A stretch of 64,000 nt of DNA from Pedobacter sp. MC2016-24 (GTDB taxonomy: Bacteria; Bacteroidota; Bacteroidia; Sphingobacteriales; Sphingobacteriaceae): positions 124,001-188,000 of the forward strand of contig NZ_JADFBX010000002.1 in the NCBI RefSeq assembly GCF_015223055.1. The letters are read 5' to 3'. The translations under genes and the position numbers were made by a program. The notes under the pieces are model-generated. The model was given only the letters and a program-made list of their open reading frames with translations, made no database searches and was not told the origin of the DNA. This document shows, piece after piece, positions 44,837 through 53,478 of the stretch; within the stretch, counting starts at the first letter, position 1, and each line of letters opens with the position of its first letter.

Positions 44837-44860
44837 AAGGCGCCCTGTTCCAGGCGCCTT
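44837..44860 (-). terminator. intrinsic terminator after ilvE
   Basis: AAGGCGCC and GGCGCCTT form a stem (with an alternative extended pairing through CTG/CAG), and on the minus strand the hairpin is followed by TTTTTTAT. It follows the ilvE stop by 26 bases. Confidence 0.85.
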
Positions 44861-44885
44861 AAAGTTTTACTATCGGTATTGCGGG

Positions 44886-45950
44886 TTAAACAATCCAGTT
44901 CCAGCCAAATTCATCCGGCGCAAGTCCGTAGCGGATATCGTTCAGTGTTTTGGCAATACCGGCTGAGATGGTACGTGTAGCCGGATCAGTCAGGGTATAC
45001 GTTTTGCCTTCATAACCAATTTCTCCAATCGGGGTTACTGTTGCTGCGGTTCCGGCTGCAAAAGCATCGGTTAAGCTGCCATTTTCAATACCTTCGATGA
45101 TTTCTTTAACAGTAACACGTCTTTCTTCTACTTCAATACCAGCTTTTTTAGCCAGCTGAATGATGGTATCACGCGTTACACCGTCTAATACCGTACTTCT
45201 TACCGAAGGGGTAACCAGTTTGCCATCAATCACAAAGATTAAATTGGCTGTTCCGGCCTCTTCAATATACTCATGTGAAGCCGCATCTGTCCAGATCAAC
45301 TGATCAAAACCTTCTTTCTGCGCTTCAGCAAAAGGGTATAAAGAACGCGCATAGTTTCCTGCAGTTTTTGCATAACCTACACCGCCGTCATCTGCACGGG
45401 TATATTCTGTTTCGATTTTTACTTTTAAAGCTTTGCTGTAGTAAGGGCCGGTAGGCGTTGTCAATAAAGCAAAGGTATATTTGTCTGAAGGTTTAACACC
45501 TAAATACGGGTCAGTGGCAAACATAACCGGACGGATGTATAGCGAGTAGCCGTCTTGCGCAGGTACCCATTGCTCATCAATATCAATCAATGCCGCAATA
45601 CCTTGCATAAAGATATCCTTAGGGATAGCCGGCATAGACATACGTGCGGCAGATTTGTTGAAACGATCAAAGTTTTTCCCGGCCCTGAATACACTGATTT
45701 TACCATCATGCTGGCGGTAAGCTTTCATACCTTCAAATATAGCCTGACCATAATGCAGGGCTGAAATCGCCGGACTCATCGGAATGGGTCCATAAGGCAT
45801 GACCTGTAAATTTGCCCATTCGCCATTGTCATATTCTGCAATAAACATATGGTCAGAAAATACCTTTCCGAAAGGTAATTGAGAAAAATCTGTTACTGTT
45901 AGCCTGCTTGTTTCAGCTTTAGTGATTGTGATATCCAGTGTCTCGTTCAT
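44886..45950 (-). CDS. ilvE: branched-chain amino acid aminotransferase
   Basis: The start is set at the ATG at 45950 (MNETLDITITK); the frame to 45974 uses TTG. This 354-residue fold-type IV PLP enzyme makes leucine, isoleucine and valine from their keto acids. The PLP lysine is in GVGYAKTAGNYARSL, the cofactor-phosphate region in EEAGTANLIFVI and GVTRDTIIQLAKKAG, and the C-terminal GTAATVTPIGEI completes the site. The length is that of the eukaryote-like, larger IlvE class. It is followed by a strong terminator and is a single-gene unit. Confidence 0.95.
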   Translation of the reverse strand: MNETLDITITKAETSRLTVTDFSQLPFGKVFSDHMFIAEYDNGEWANLQVMPYGPIPMSPAISALHYGQAIFEGMKAYRQHDGKISVFRAGKNFDRFNKSAARMSMPAIPKDIFMQGIAALIDIDEQWVPAQDGYSLYIRPVMFATDPYLGVKPSDKYTFALLTTPTGPYYSKALKVKIETEYTRADDGGVGYAKTAGNYARSLYPFAEAQKEGFDQLIWTDAASHEYIEEAGTANLIFVIDGKLVTPSVRSTVLDGVTRDTIIQLAKKAGIEVEERRVTVKEIIEGIENGSLTDAFAAGTAATVTPIGEIGYEGKTYTLTDPATRTISAGIAKTLNDIRYGLAPDEFGWNWIV

Positions 45951-46026
45951 TATAGTACTTATTACTTGCTGCAAAAGTAAGAAAAATTGACCTTTAAAGC
46001 ACTTTTATTTTTGATTTACAGAATGT

Positions 46027-46992
46027 TTAAGCCTCATTTCTAAGTGTTTTTAATACACTAAGAACCCAGCCTTTACCCCATTCTTCCATTTGTTCTGCTG
46101 TCCAAAGAAATGGATAGAAAATTCGTTTCTGAAAGCGCGGAGGCAGGTATTTCTGCCAGTTGGTTCCGCCGGTAGCCGCAATGTCTACCGGGTCGCGCTC
46201 CAAATACCGTACTGCAGATTTGTAATGCGACAAGGGCCATTCTACATTGACAAATAAATCCAGCTTGCGCAGTTCTTCTGCCAATGCGCTCACATCTTTT
46301 CCTTCGGCTACAAGTTTATGGTAAAGCGCAGCTAAATTACTGTCTTTGCGATCTTTGATCAATTGTAAAAACTGGTCCGCATATTTGTTGATGAACTGTT
46401 TGAGGGTTAAAGTTTGTTTACCTGTAGCCAGTTCGGTTGCCCCAAACTTCCAGTAAATGTGCTCAAACTGTGTTTCTATATCGGCATTGGCAAGTTCCGT
46501 TCTTTTACTTTTATCTACCAGACGAATGAAATCAGTAGCGCAAATTTCAATCATGCGGTACTGGCCGGACTGAAAACCACTGGCCGGCAGGAGGGACATG
46601 CGGAATTTTAAAAACTGTTCTTTTTCCATGCCCTCAACCATCACGTCGAAAGAGCTGGTCAGTGCATTAAAATAGGCATTGATACGTTTTACCCTGGCCG
46701 TGAAAAATTCCACTGTCAGGTCCGGATGTGCGGCAATTTGCTTAAACTCATGTAATGAAAGCTTAAAATAAAGCTCGGTGATCTGGTGGTACATGATGAA
46801 AATCTCTTCATCAGGAAAGGAAGTTTTTGGGCTTTGCAGGCTCAGCAAAGTATCCAGGTGGATGTAATCCCAGTAGGTTAAGAAATCTGCGTACAGCAAA
46901 CCATCCAGATAAGCTGCCATATCCTGCCCCATGGCAGCATATTTCTCCTGCAGCTTATCTAGCTTTTCTTTAATTTGTGGTGTAAGTTCCAT
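46027..46992 (-). CDS. tryptophan 2,3-dioxygenase family protein
   Basis: The start is set at the ATG at 46992 (MELTPQIKEK). The 321-residue protein shows the family order: YADFLTYWDYIHLDTLLSLQ, MYHQITELYFKLSLHEF with the conserved histidine, SGFQSGQYRMIE, and WPLSHYKSAVRYLERDP followed by ATGGTNW near the C-terminus, where the family's heme histidine and GTGGS-like loop lie. It would cleave the indole ring of tryptophan to N-formylkynurenine. No other kynurenine-pathway gene is in the window. It is all-helical, as in the family. Confidence 0.88.
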   Translation of the reverse strand: MELTPQIKEKLDKLQEKYAAMGQDMAAYLDGLLYADFLTYWDYIHLDTLLSLQSPKTSFPDEEIFIMYHQITELYFKLSLHEFKQIAAHPDLTVEFFTARVKRINAYFNALTSSFDVMVEGMEKEQFLKFRMSLLPASGFQSGQYRMIEICATDFIRLVDKSKRTELANADIETQFEHIYWKFGATELATGKQTLTLKQFINKYADQFLQLIKDRKDSNLAALYHKLVAEGKDVSALAEELRKLDLFVNVEWPLSHYKSAVRYLERDPVDIAATGGTNWQKYLPPRFQKRIFYPFLWTAEQMEEWGKGWVLSVLKTLRNEA

Positions 46993-47037
46993 TCGTAAGT
47001 TAGTTTGCCACAAAGGTAAACAAACCGAATTGTACTG

Positions 47038-48336
47038 TTAATACAAAACGCGGAACTTTATGGTATGCTCAATTGTCTTTAAAAATTTAAACAGTTGCTT
47101 GTCGTACTGCGCATTGATGTCCGTAATTACATAACCAATACTCGGGTTCGTCATCAGAAACTGGCCCACAATATTGATGTCATGGTAAGCAAAGGCCATA
47201 TTGATCTTTGCCATAATTCCAGGAACGTTTTTATGGATGTGGATCAGGCGGTGCGACTTGTCAATTCTCGGTAACTGAAGGTTCGGGAAATTGCTGCTGA
47301 GGTGTGTGGTACCCGAATTCATAAAGTCGATCATCCTTTTAGGAATGAAAATATTGTTGCGGGGATTTGCTTTGGTGTCGTCAAAAACAACAATTCCTTG
47401 TTCCGTACACCTTTGCAGGTCAATTTTGTGTTTTGCGTTGCCCAGGTAGCCAATGGTTTTTAAGGTAACTGCCCTTTGCAACTGATCGGCTGTGATCTTC
47501 TCACCGTCAGCAAGTAGCATCATGTGTACATCGGCCACATATTTCTCTTCAAAACTTGTTTTATGACGAATAGAAAAGCCATCTTTCTTTAACATCTCTA
47601 CGCTTTTCGGGTCTATATCGCCAATGATCAGGCACAAAATCCTGTTTTTTGGATAAGATATTGCCCGCGGTAAGTTGTTTACATATAAGAACTCGTCAAA
47701 ACTTGGCGTAACATGATCTGCTTTTTTGACAATACTTTCCCTCGAGATGTTTTCTGTAAAGGCATAGAATTTTTTAATCAGGCCGCTTTCGCGCAGTTGA
47801 AAGTCTGAGTAGCCATCACCAATGCCGTATAAATCGCCTTCAAGGTTCATCTGTTGCATCAGTTTTACTTTTCCGCCCTCTTCACTTAAAGGATTGGAGT
47901 GGTCGTAATCTATAATCTTGCCATCACCGGTTGTGACAAAGGTATTGGCGTAAATGTTTTCTTTTTTGATGTGGTACTGGCTTACTACAGGCGTAATGAA
48001 CTCTTTAAATCCGCCTGACACAATCAGCACTTCATCTGCATGTTTTTTAAAGAAAGCCGCGTTGCGGGAAAAAGAAGCAGATACTTTCTTTTTCAGCACC
48101 TTGATCAGCTGCTTCAAATGATCTTCAGTGGCCTCCAGCAGTCGCACCCTTTGGGCTAAACTTTCACCAAATGAAAGTTTTCCTTCCATGGCAAGGTTGG
48201 TATAGTCTTCAATTTTTTGGAAAATGGCTTCCTTTTCAGGATGCTTTTTTAGGGAGATACGGGCCAGTTCGTCGAGGGCCTCTACCTGGGTAAAGGTACT
48301 GTCAAAGTCAATAATGTAAAAGTTTTTTTGTTTCAT
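47038..48336 (-). CDS. phosphoserine phosphatase (HAD) fused to phosphoglycerate-dehydrogenase-like N-lobe and ACT domain
   Basis: This 432-residue protein has a SerB-type HAD phosphatase at residues 1-215: IIDFDSTF (nucleophile D10), VSGGF (107-111), K156/K158 in GGKVKL, and GIGDGYSDFQL (171-181). Residues about 230-325 read like the first part of SerA (IIGDIDPKSVEMLKKDG, TIGYLGNAKHKIDLQRCTEQGIVVFDD). Residues 335-432 read like the SerA C-terminus, including an ACT domain (NSGTTHLSSNFPNLQLP, RLIHIHKNVPGIMAKINMAF, GYVITDINAQ, IKFRVLY). The NAD-binding core with its GxGxxG is absent, so no dehydrogenase activity is expected. The ACT domain may sense serine. Confidence 0.86.
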   Translation of the reverse strand: MKQKNFYIIDFDSTFTQVEALDELARISLKKHPEKEAIFQKIEDYTNLAMEGKLSFGESLAQRVRLLEATEDHLKQLIKVLKKKVSASFSRNAAFFKKHADEVLIVSGGFKEFITPVVSQYHIKKENIYANTFVTTGDGKIIDYDHSNPLSEEGGKVKLMQQMNLEGDLYGIGDGYSDFQLRESGLIKKFYAFTENISRESIVKKADHVTPSFDEFLYVNNLPRAISYPKNRILCLIIGDIDPKSVEMLKKDGFSIRHKTSFEEKYVADVHMMLLADGEKITADQLQRAVTLKTIGYLGNAKHKIDLQRCTEQGIVVFDDTKANPRNNIFIPKRMIDFMNSGTTHLSSNFPNLQLPRIDKSHRLIHIHKNVPGIMAKINMAFAYHDINIVGQFLMTNPSIGYVITDINAQYDKQLFKFLKTIEHTIKFRVLY

Positions 48337-48406
48337 CCGTTTCAGGAATAGGTGGTTCTAGGGGGTTAATAATGTCAAATATAGGTATTCAATTGCACAA
48401 AGCTTG

Positions 48407-49372
48407 CTAATTGCGGAGTACTGCGCAAATTTCGGCAATGCTTTGCTTAAGGGGTTTAAACTCAATGTCAATGGTGCTTTTAATCTTCTCATTGCTGTAC
48501 AGACTTTCATTCAGACTGCTCCTGGCTGCGTCGCTGGTTAATGCTGCGGGCTTACCTGTAAACAGGGAAGCCAGTTTTGCCGCACGCCAGGCAATGCCCA
48601 GCATCCAGGCTTTGGCCTCGCGGGCGGGAGCTTTAACGCCCATGCCCTTCGCTATTTCTGAGAAAAATTGCTGATAATGATAATTTTCGGCCGAAATGGT
48701 AAACCGGGCTGCGCTTTCACTACTGTTCATCAGGCTGATCATGCTTTTGGCAACATCCTGAACGTCAACAATGCCGGTCGCGCCTCCGGTGTAAAAAGAC
48801 AGGCCGTCTTTAACCAATTTAAAAATGGCTCCGCTACCTTTAAACCCTGCGGCAGCACCAATAATGACCGACGGGTTGACAATCACCGCATCCAGCCCTT
48901 CGGCAATGCCCCGCCAGACCTCCATTTCACCTTCATATTTTGAAATGGCATACGCATGTGCTTTAGCATCGTATTCCCAGAAATCCTTTTCGGTAATTAA
49001 CGCGCCTTTTTTTGCATTTCCCAGGGCCGCTACAGAGCTCACATGGAGTAAACGTGCACCAAAATGGTTGCAAAGGTTGACGATATTGCTGGTGCCTTCA
49101 ATGTTGATTTTCAAAAGTCTGGCCTTGTCCTTCGGGTCAAAAGAAACCAGCGCTGCACAATGATATACCTGGTCTATGTTTTCAAAAGCATCCTCCAGCG
49201 AAGCCAGGTCATTGATGTCTGCATCTACCCATTCAATCTGTTTGTTGTTCCGCAGTAAATCAGGTACAACCGATGTTTTGCGCTTCAATGCCCGCAGTTT
49301 TAAACCCTGCACGCTCAGTTGTTGAATCAACTCTGTTCCTAAAAATCCAGTAGCACCGGTAACCAATATCAT
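48407..49372 (-). CDS. NAD-dependent epimerase/dehydratase (extended SDR) family protein
   Basis: The start is set at the ATG at 49372 (MILVTGATGFLG); the frame to 49435 would add an unsupported extension. The 321-residue extended SDR has GATGFLG at the N-terminus, the HVSSVAAL serine region and the catalytic YAISKYEGE (YxxxK). It could act on a nucleotide sugar, a flavonoid-like or a lipid substrate; the family is too broad to choose. It is divergent from the arginase-like gene, with 74 bases between. Confidence 0.9.
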   Translation of the reverse strand: MILVTGATGFLGTELIQQLSVQGLKLRALKRKTSVVPDLLRNNKQIEWVDADINDLASLEDAFENIDQVYHCAALVSFDPKDKARLLKINIEGTSNIVNLCNHFGARLLHVSSVAALGNAKKGALITEKDFWEYDAKAHAYAISKYEGEMEVWRGIAEGLDAVIVNPSVIIGAAAGFKGSGAIFKLVKDGLSFYTGGATGIVDVQDVAKSMISLMNSSESAARFTISAENYHYQQFFSEIAKGMGVKAPAREAKAWMLGIAWRAAKLASLFTGKPAALTSDAARSSLNESLYSNEKIKSTIDIEFKPLKQSIAEICAVLRN

Positions 49373-49446
49373 TTCATTTTTTTTAGGATGTTCATTAATA
49401 TATGGGCTCAAAAATAGATATTTGATGTCATACATTATATTACAAT

Positions 49447-50628
49447 ATGTCTTTAGCAGATTTTTTTTCTCCCTTAAGCACGGACAAATTCACTCCAAAA
49501 CATGGGTTTTATACCAGTCAGCTCGGTTTAAAAGCCAGTTTTTATACCGATACATTTCCTGATCTGGAAGATAAGCAATATGATATTGCCATTTTTGGGG
49601 TTTTAGACGACCGGGCAGCGGTAAACAACGAAGGCTGCGCATTGGGGCCGGAATATTTCCGTGCTCAATTTTATACGTTAAATGAAGGGGCTTTCAATAG
49701 CCGCATTATAGATCTTGGAAACATCAGGGCCGGAGCTGCCATTTCAGATACCTATGTAGCCGTTAAAATGGTGGTTGCAGAGTTGATTAAAATGGACATT
49801 TTGCCGATAATCATTGGCGGCGGACAAGACCTGACTTATGCGCAGTACCTGGCTTATGAAAGTCTGGAGCAAAAGGTAGACTTGGTGGTGGTTGACAGTA
49901 AGTTTGACCTGGATGAGGAAGATCAGGAAGGCCTTGCTGCCAAATCAGATACTTATCTGAATAAAATCCTCCTACATCAACCCAATTACCTCTTCAATTT
50001 CAGTAACATCGGTTATCAAACCTATTTTGTCAATCAGGACAGTCTGAAAGTGATGAGCAAGCTTTATTTTGATGCCCATCGTTTGGGTGAATTCTCTGCA
50101 GACATCACGCTTACAGAGCCGATCATCAGAAATGCCAGTATGATCAGTTTTGACATGGGTGCCATCCGTTCCTCAGACGCCAAAGGAAATGCCAATGCCA
50201 GTCCGAACGGTTTTTACGGTGAACAGGCCTGTCGCATTACCCGGTATGCCGGAATGAGCGATAAATTGAGTTCTATTGGTTTCTATGAGTTTAACCCCGT
50301 ATTTGACCAGAATGGACAAACGGCGATGCTTCTGGCACAAATGGTCTGGTATTTCATTGATGGTTTTTACAACCGCAAGAAAGATTTTCCACTGAGTCCG
50401 AAATCACAATACCTGATTTACAGGGCCAGTTTAAATGATGGTTCAGGGGAGATGTTATTTGTGAAGAGCAAGAAATCCGATCGCTGGTGGATGCAGGTGC
50501 CTTATCCAACCGGATTGTCAAAAAATGAACGTTTTCACCTGGTTCCTTGCCGCTACGACGATTATACCACTGCTGTGAATGGCGAAATGCCTGATTTATG
50601 GTGGCGTACCTTTCAAAAGCTACTATAA
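49447..50628 (+). CDS. arginase/formimidoylglutamase-fold protein with degenerate metal site
   Basis: This 393-residue ureohydrolase-fold protein keeps the family scaffold (IAIFGVLDDRAAVNNEGCALGPEYFRAQ, LPIIIGGGQDLTYAQY, LVVVDSKFDLD, MISFDMGAIRSSDA). The binuclear manganese ligands are altered. The usual GGDH becomes GGGQD (Q127), DAHxD becomes D150-S-K152-F-D154, and SxDxD becomes S234-F-D236-M-G238. Two of the histidines and one aspartate are therefore lost, so hydrolase activity is doubtful. A C-terminal extension of about 80 residues follows. It may be a structural or regulatory pseudoenzyme; annotation as formimidoylglutamase should be treated with care. Confidence 0.85.
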   Translation: MSLADFFSPLSTDKFTPKHGFYTSQLGLKASFYTDTFPDLEDKQYDIAIFGVLDDRAAVNNEGCALGPEYFRAQFYTLNEGAFNSRIIDLGNIRAGAAISDTYVAVKMVVAELIKMDILPIIIGGGQDLTYAQYLAYESLEQKVDLVVVDSKFDLDEEDQEGLAAKSDTYLNKILLHQPNYLFNFSNIGYQTYFVNQDSLKVMSKLYFDAHRLGEFSADITLTEPIIRNASMISFDMGAIRSSDAKGNANASPNGFYGEQACRITRYAGMSDKLSSIGFYEFNPVFDQNGQTAMLLAQMVWYFIDGFYNRKKDFPLSPKSQYLIYRASLNDGSGEMLFVKSKKSDRWWMQVPYPTGLSKNERFHLVPCRYDDYTTAVNGEMPDLWWRTFQKLL

Positions 50629-50717
50629 TATTACATTTGATTTTTCGTTATATTTTTTGTGCATTAACTACATTTGAATCCTAATAACCAAACTTATTAC
50701 ATATCAAAAAAAGAACT

Positions 50718-51860
50718 ATGAAAAAGATCTCGTTGATCGCCGCTTGTTTGTTGCCTGCAGCTGTTATGGCACAAGCCCCAAGTAAATTTACCATTAACGG
50801 TAAAATCGGAAACCTGGGCGCACCAGCAAAAGCTTATTTATATTATGGCACCAGGGCTAATCCAATTGTGGATTCGGCAGCCATTGTTGGAGGTAAATTT
50901 TCTTTTACCGGCTCAATACAAGGTATTGCACAGGGTTCACTCAGAATTAAACATGCTGAACCTACAAAACAAGGTACGCCTAATGATGCCATTATGCTTT
51001 ATCTTGAGCCTGCTGTACTTCAGGTTAATTCTGCTACAGATTCATTAACCCGCGCGGTAATCACCGGCTCGAAAATTAATGAGGATGATGCTAAATATAA
51101 AGTCCTTACCAAAGCTGTACGTGCAAAAAGCGCAGCTTTGATGGCTGAATACCGCAGTAAAACTGAAGCAGAACGTAACGATGAAGCTTACATGAAAACG
51201 GTTTACAGCCGTGATGATGCCAATAAAGCAGAAATGGATGTGTTGAACAAACAGTTTTATCAAGCCAACCTGAACTCTTATGTTGGTCTGGTTGCCTATC
51301 AGGGAACCATGGATATTGACAAAGATCTGAATGGAACGGAAGCTGAATTCAACAAATTTTCTGCTGCGGTAAAAGCGACAGACCTGGGTAAAAGCATTGC
51401 TCAGCAAATCAGCGGTGCTAAGAACACAGATATTGGTAAAATAGCGATGGATTTCACCCAGAATGATGTGAATGACAAACCGGTTAAATTATCTGATTTC
51501 CGTGGAAAATATGTATTGCTTGACTTCTGGGCTTCATGGTGTGGACCATGCCGTGGTGAAAACCCTAACGTAGTTAAAGCTTACAATGCTTTCAAAGACA
51601 AAAACTTTACTGTTCTTGGTGTTTCATTGGATAACCCTGGTAAAAAACAAGACTGGTTAAACGCGATTGAAAAAGATGGTTTGACCTGGACACAACTGTC
51701 AGATTTGAAAGGCTGGGAAAATGCAGCTTCTAAAATGTATGGTGTGCGTGGTATTCCTGCAAACTTCCTGATTGACCCTTCTGGAAAAATCATTGCTAAA
51801 AATGTTAGAGGCGAAGAGTTGCAGTCAAAACTTGCTGAAATTTTAGGTAAATCGAAATAA
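50718..51860 (+). CDS. secreted TlpA-like thioredoxin protein with N-terminal DUF4369
   Basis: This 380-residue protein has a signal peptide (ISLIAACLLPAAVMA), a DUF4369 beta-sandwich (about 22-120: FTINGKIGNLGAPAKAYLYYG, GKFSFTGSI), a helical linker (about 130-240) and a TlpA/AhpC-like domain (about 242-380). The dithiol is C275-GP-C278 in WASWCGPCRGE, and the cis-proline segment is RGIPANFLIDPSG. It should reduce or oxidise thiols in the periplasm. Such proteins are numerous in Bacteroidota, and the substrate is unknown. A very long hairpin follows the stop. Confidence 0.92.
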   Translation: MKKISLIAACLLPAAVMAQAPSKFTINGKIGNLGAPAKAYLYYGTRANPIVDSAAIVGGKFSFTGSIQGIAQGSLRIKHAEPTKQGTPNDAIMLYLEPAVLQVNSATDSLTRAVITGSKINEDDAKYKVLTKAVRAKSAALMAEYRSKTEAERNDEAYMKTVYSRDDANKAEMDVLNKQFYQANLNSYVGLVAYQGTMDIDKDLNGTEAEFNKFSAAVKATDLGKSIAQQISGAKNTDIGKIAMDFTQNDVNDKPVKLSDFRGKYVLLDFWASWCGPCRGENPNVVKAYNAFKDKNFTVLGVSLDNPGKKQDWLNAIEKDGLTWTQLSDLKGWENAASKMYGVRGIPANFLIDPSGKIIAKNVRGEELQSKLAEILGKSK

Positions 51861-51866
51861 TTGATC

Positions 51867-51927
51867 AAACCTCAGTAAACAAAAAAGACCTGGCTATATG
51901 CCAGGTCTTTTTTGTTTACTGAGGTTT
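51867..51927. terminator. bidirectional terminator with a perfect 28-base-pair stem
   Basis: Bases 51867-51894 pair without mismatch with 51900-51927 around a 5-base loop. The inner part (AAAAAAGACCTGGC / GCCAGGTCTTTTTT) is a classic terminator, and the outer part extends through CCTCAGTAAAC to 28 pairs. It serves the convergent thioredoxin-like and purD genes. Confidence 0.92.
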
Positions 51928-51930
51928 TGC

Positions 51931-53202
51931 TTAGACCAGGTCAAAGCCGATGTCTTCCCTGAAGTATTTGCCGTCAAAATAAATGCGTGCCGCATCGGCT
52001 GTTGCCGATTGCAAGGCTTCAAACTGGTTGTCCTGTAAACTGGTAACCGCTAAAACGCGGCCGCCATTGCTTTTCACTACCCCACCTTCCAATATAGTTC
52101 CCGCATGAAATGCTAAAGATTGACGGATGTTTTCAATGCCTGAAATGGCTTTCCCTTTTTCATAATCACCAGGGTAGCCGCCCGCAACCAACATCACTGT
52201 TGCCGCGTTTTTAGGGCTGATGTTCAAGGTATAATTACCCAATTGCTTTTTAGCGGTGGCGATGAAAAGTTCAACCAGATCATTCTCGATGCGTGGTAAA
52301 ACACTTTCCGTTTCCGGATCGCCCATGCGGCAGTTGTATTCAATGATCATTGGTTTATCCCCAACTTTAAATAAGCCGAAGAAGATAAAACCAGTATAGT
52401 CTATTTTGTCTTTCTTTAAACCGTTTATCGTCGGAATGATGATGCTGTCTTCTACTGCTTTCAGGAATTTGGCATCGGCAAAAGGAACCGGTGATACCGA
52501 ACCCATGCCGCCAGTGTTCAGGCCGCTATCGCCTTGTCCGATTTTTTTATAATCCTTAGCTTCCGGCAGGATCACATAATTGTCGCCGTCTGTCAGTACA
52601 AAAACGGAAAGTTCAATTCCTGTCAGGTATTCTTCGATCACGACCAGGGAGCCGGCAGTGCCAAATTTTCCACCCAGCATCAGTTGCAGTTCTTCTTTAG
52701 CCTCAGCTACGGTCTGGCAAATCACAACACCCTTACCAGCGGCCAGGCCGTCAGCTTTCAATACGATGGGTAAACTGTGGTTATCCAGGTAAGCCAGTCC
52801 TTCAGCTAAAGTTTCATTGGTAAAAGATTCGGAACCTGGTGTTGGAATACCATGGCGCGCCATAAATTGCTTGGAGAAGTCTTTACTTCCTTCCAGAATC
52901 GCACCCTCTTTTTTAGGACCGATCACCGGAATTCCGGAAAGTTCAGGATCATTCACAAAGTAGTCGTGGATACCATTTACCAGGGGTTCTTCCGGACCTA
53001 CCACAACCAGTTCAATATTTTCTTTAAGTACCAGTGCTTTTACTGCATCAAAGTTATTTGGATTGATGTTGATGTTTTTACCATACGCATGTGTACCACC
53101 ATTACCCGGGGCAATAAATAGTTGTGAGCATTGAGTGGATTGGCTGATTTTCCATGCAAAAGCGCTTTCTCTGCCTCCAGAACCTAATAGTAAAATGTTC
53201 AT
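51931..53202 (-). CDS. purD: phosphoribosylamine-glycine ligase
   Basis: This 423-residue ATP-grasp enzyme joins glycine to 5-phosphoribosylamine in purine synthesis. It starts with MNILLLGSGGRESAFAWKI, then VVVGPEEPLVNG, KDFSKQFMARHGIPTPG, VLKADGLAAGKGVVIC and GDPETESVLPRIENDL. The GMGSVSPVPF and IIEYNCRMGDPET segments mark the ATP and metal site. Length and order are standard. It is a single-gene unit with a very strong terminator. Confidence 0.97.
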   Translation of the reverse strand: MNILLLGSGGRESAFAWKISQSTQCSQLFIAPGNGGTHAYGKNININPNNFDAVKALVLKENIELVVVGPEEPLVNGIHDYFVNDPELSGIPVIGPKKEGAILEGSKDFSKQFMARHGIPTPGSESFTNETLAEGLAYLDNHSLPIVLKADGLAAGKGVVICQTVAEAKEELQLMLGGKFGTAGSLVVIEEYLTGIELSVFVLTDGDNYVILPEAKDYKKIGQGDSGLNTGGMGSVSPVPFADAKFLKAVEDSIIIPTINGLKKDKIDYTGFIFFGLFKVGDKPMIIEYNCRMGDPETESVLPRIENDLVELFIATAKKQLGNYTLNISPKNAATVMLVAGGYPGDYEKGKAISGIENIRQSLAFHAGTILEGGVVKSNGGRVLAVTSLQDNQFEALQSATADAARIYFDGKYFREDIGFDLV

Positions 53203-53394
53203 CTGTTGTGATTTTTGGTTTTAATTGAAGAACTGTTGTCTGTCCTTTGGGCAAATATACCGCTTTAGCTAAATTATCACAGCTTAAGTTTCAATATTGA
53301 TCTGGTTATGGGGCGATACGCCTGCTGCTTTTGCTGTTGATCAGAAATGAATTTGCTGCACATTCGATATACTTTCCTCTGACCTCCTTCGTAC

Positions 53395-53449
53395 TTTCTT
53401 CGGACATTCTTCGTTAAAAGGGTCTTTAGCCGAAGAATGTCCGAAGAAA
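53395..53449. repeat. 19-base-pair inverted repeat with an alternative partner arm
   Basis: TTTCTTCGGACATTCTTCG (53395-53413) is the exact reverse complement of 53431-53449, with a 17-base loop. A further arm, CCGAAGAAAGTGCG (53452-53465), could instead pair with 53390-53403 with one mismatch. There is no T run, and it lies in the otherwise unannotated 53203-53478 gap between purD and the exporter gene. Its role is unknown; a REP-like or RNA structure is possible. Confidence 0.7.
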
Positions 53450-53478
53450 CACCGAAGAAAGTGCGAATTAGCAGCGGC

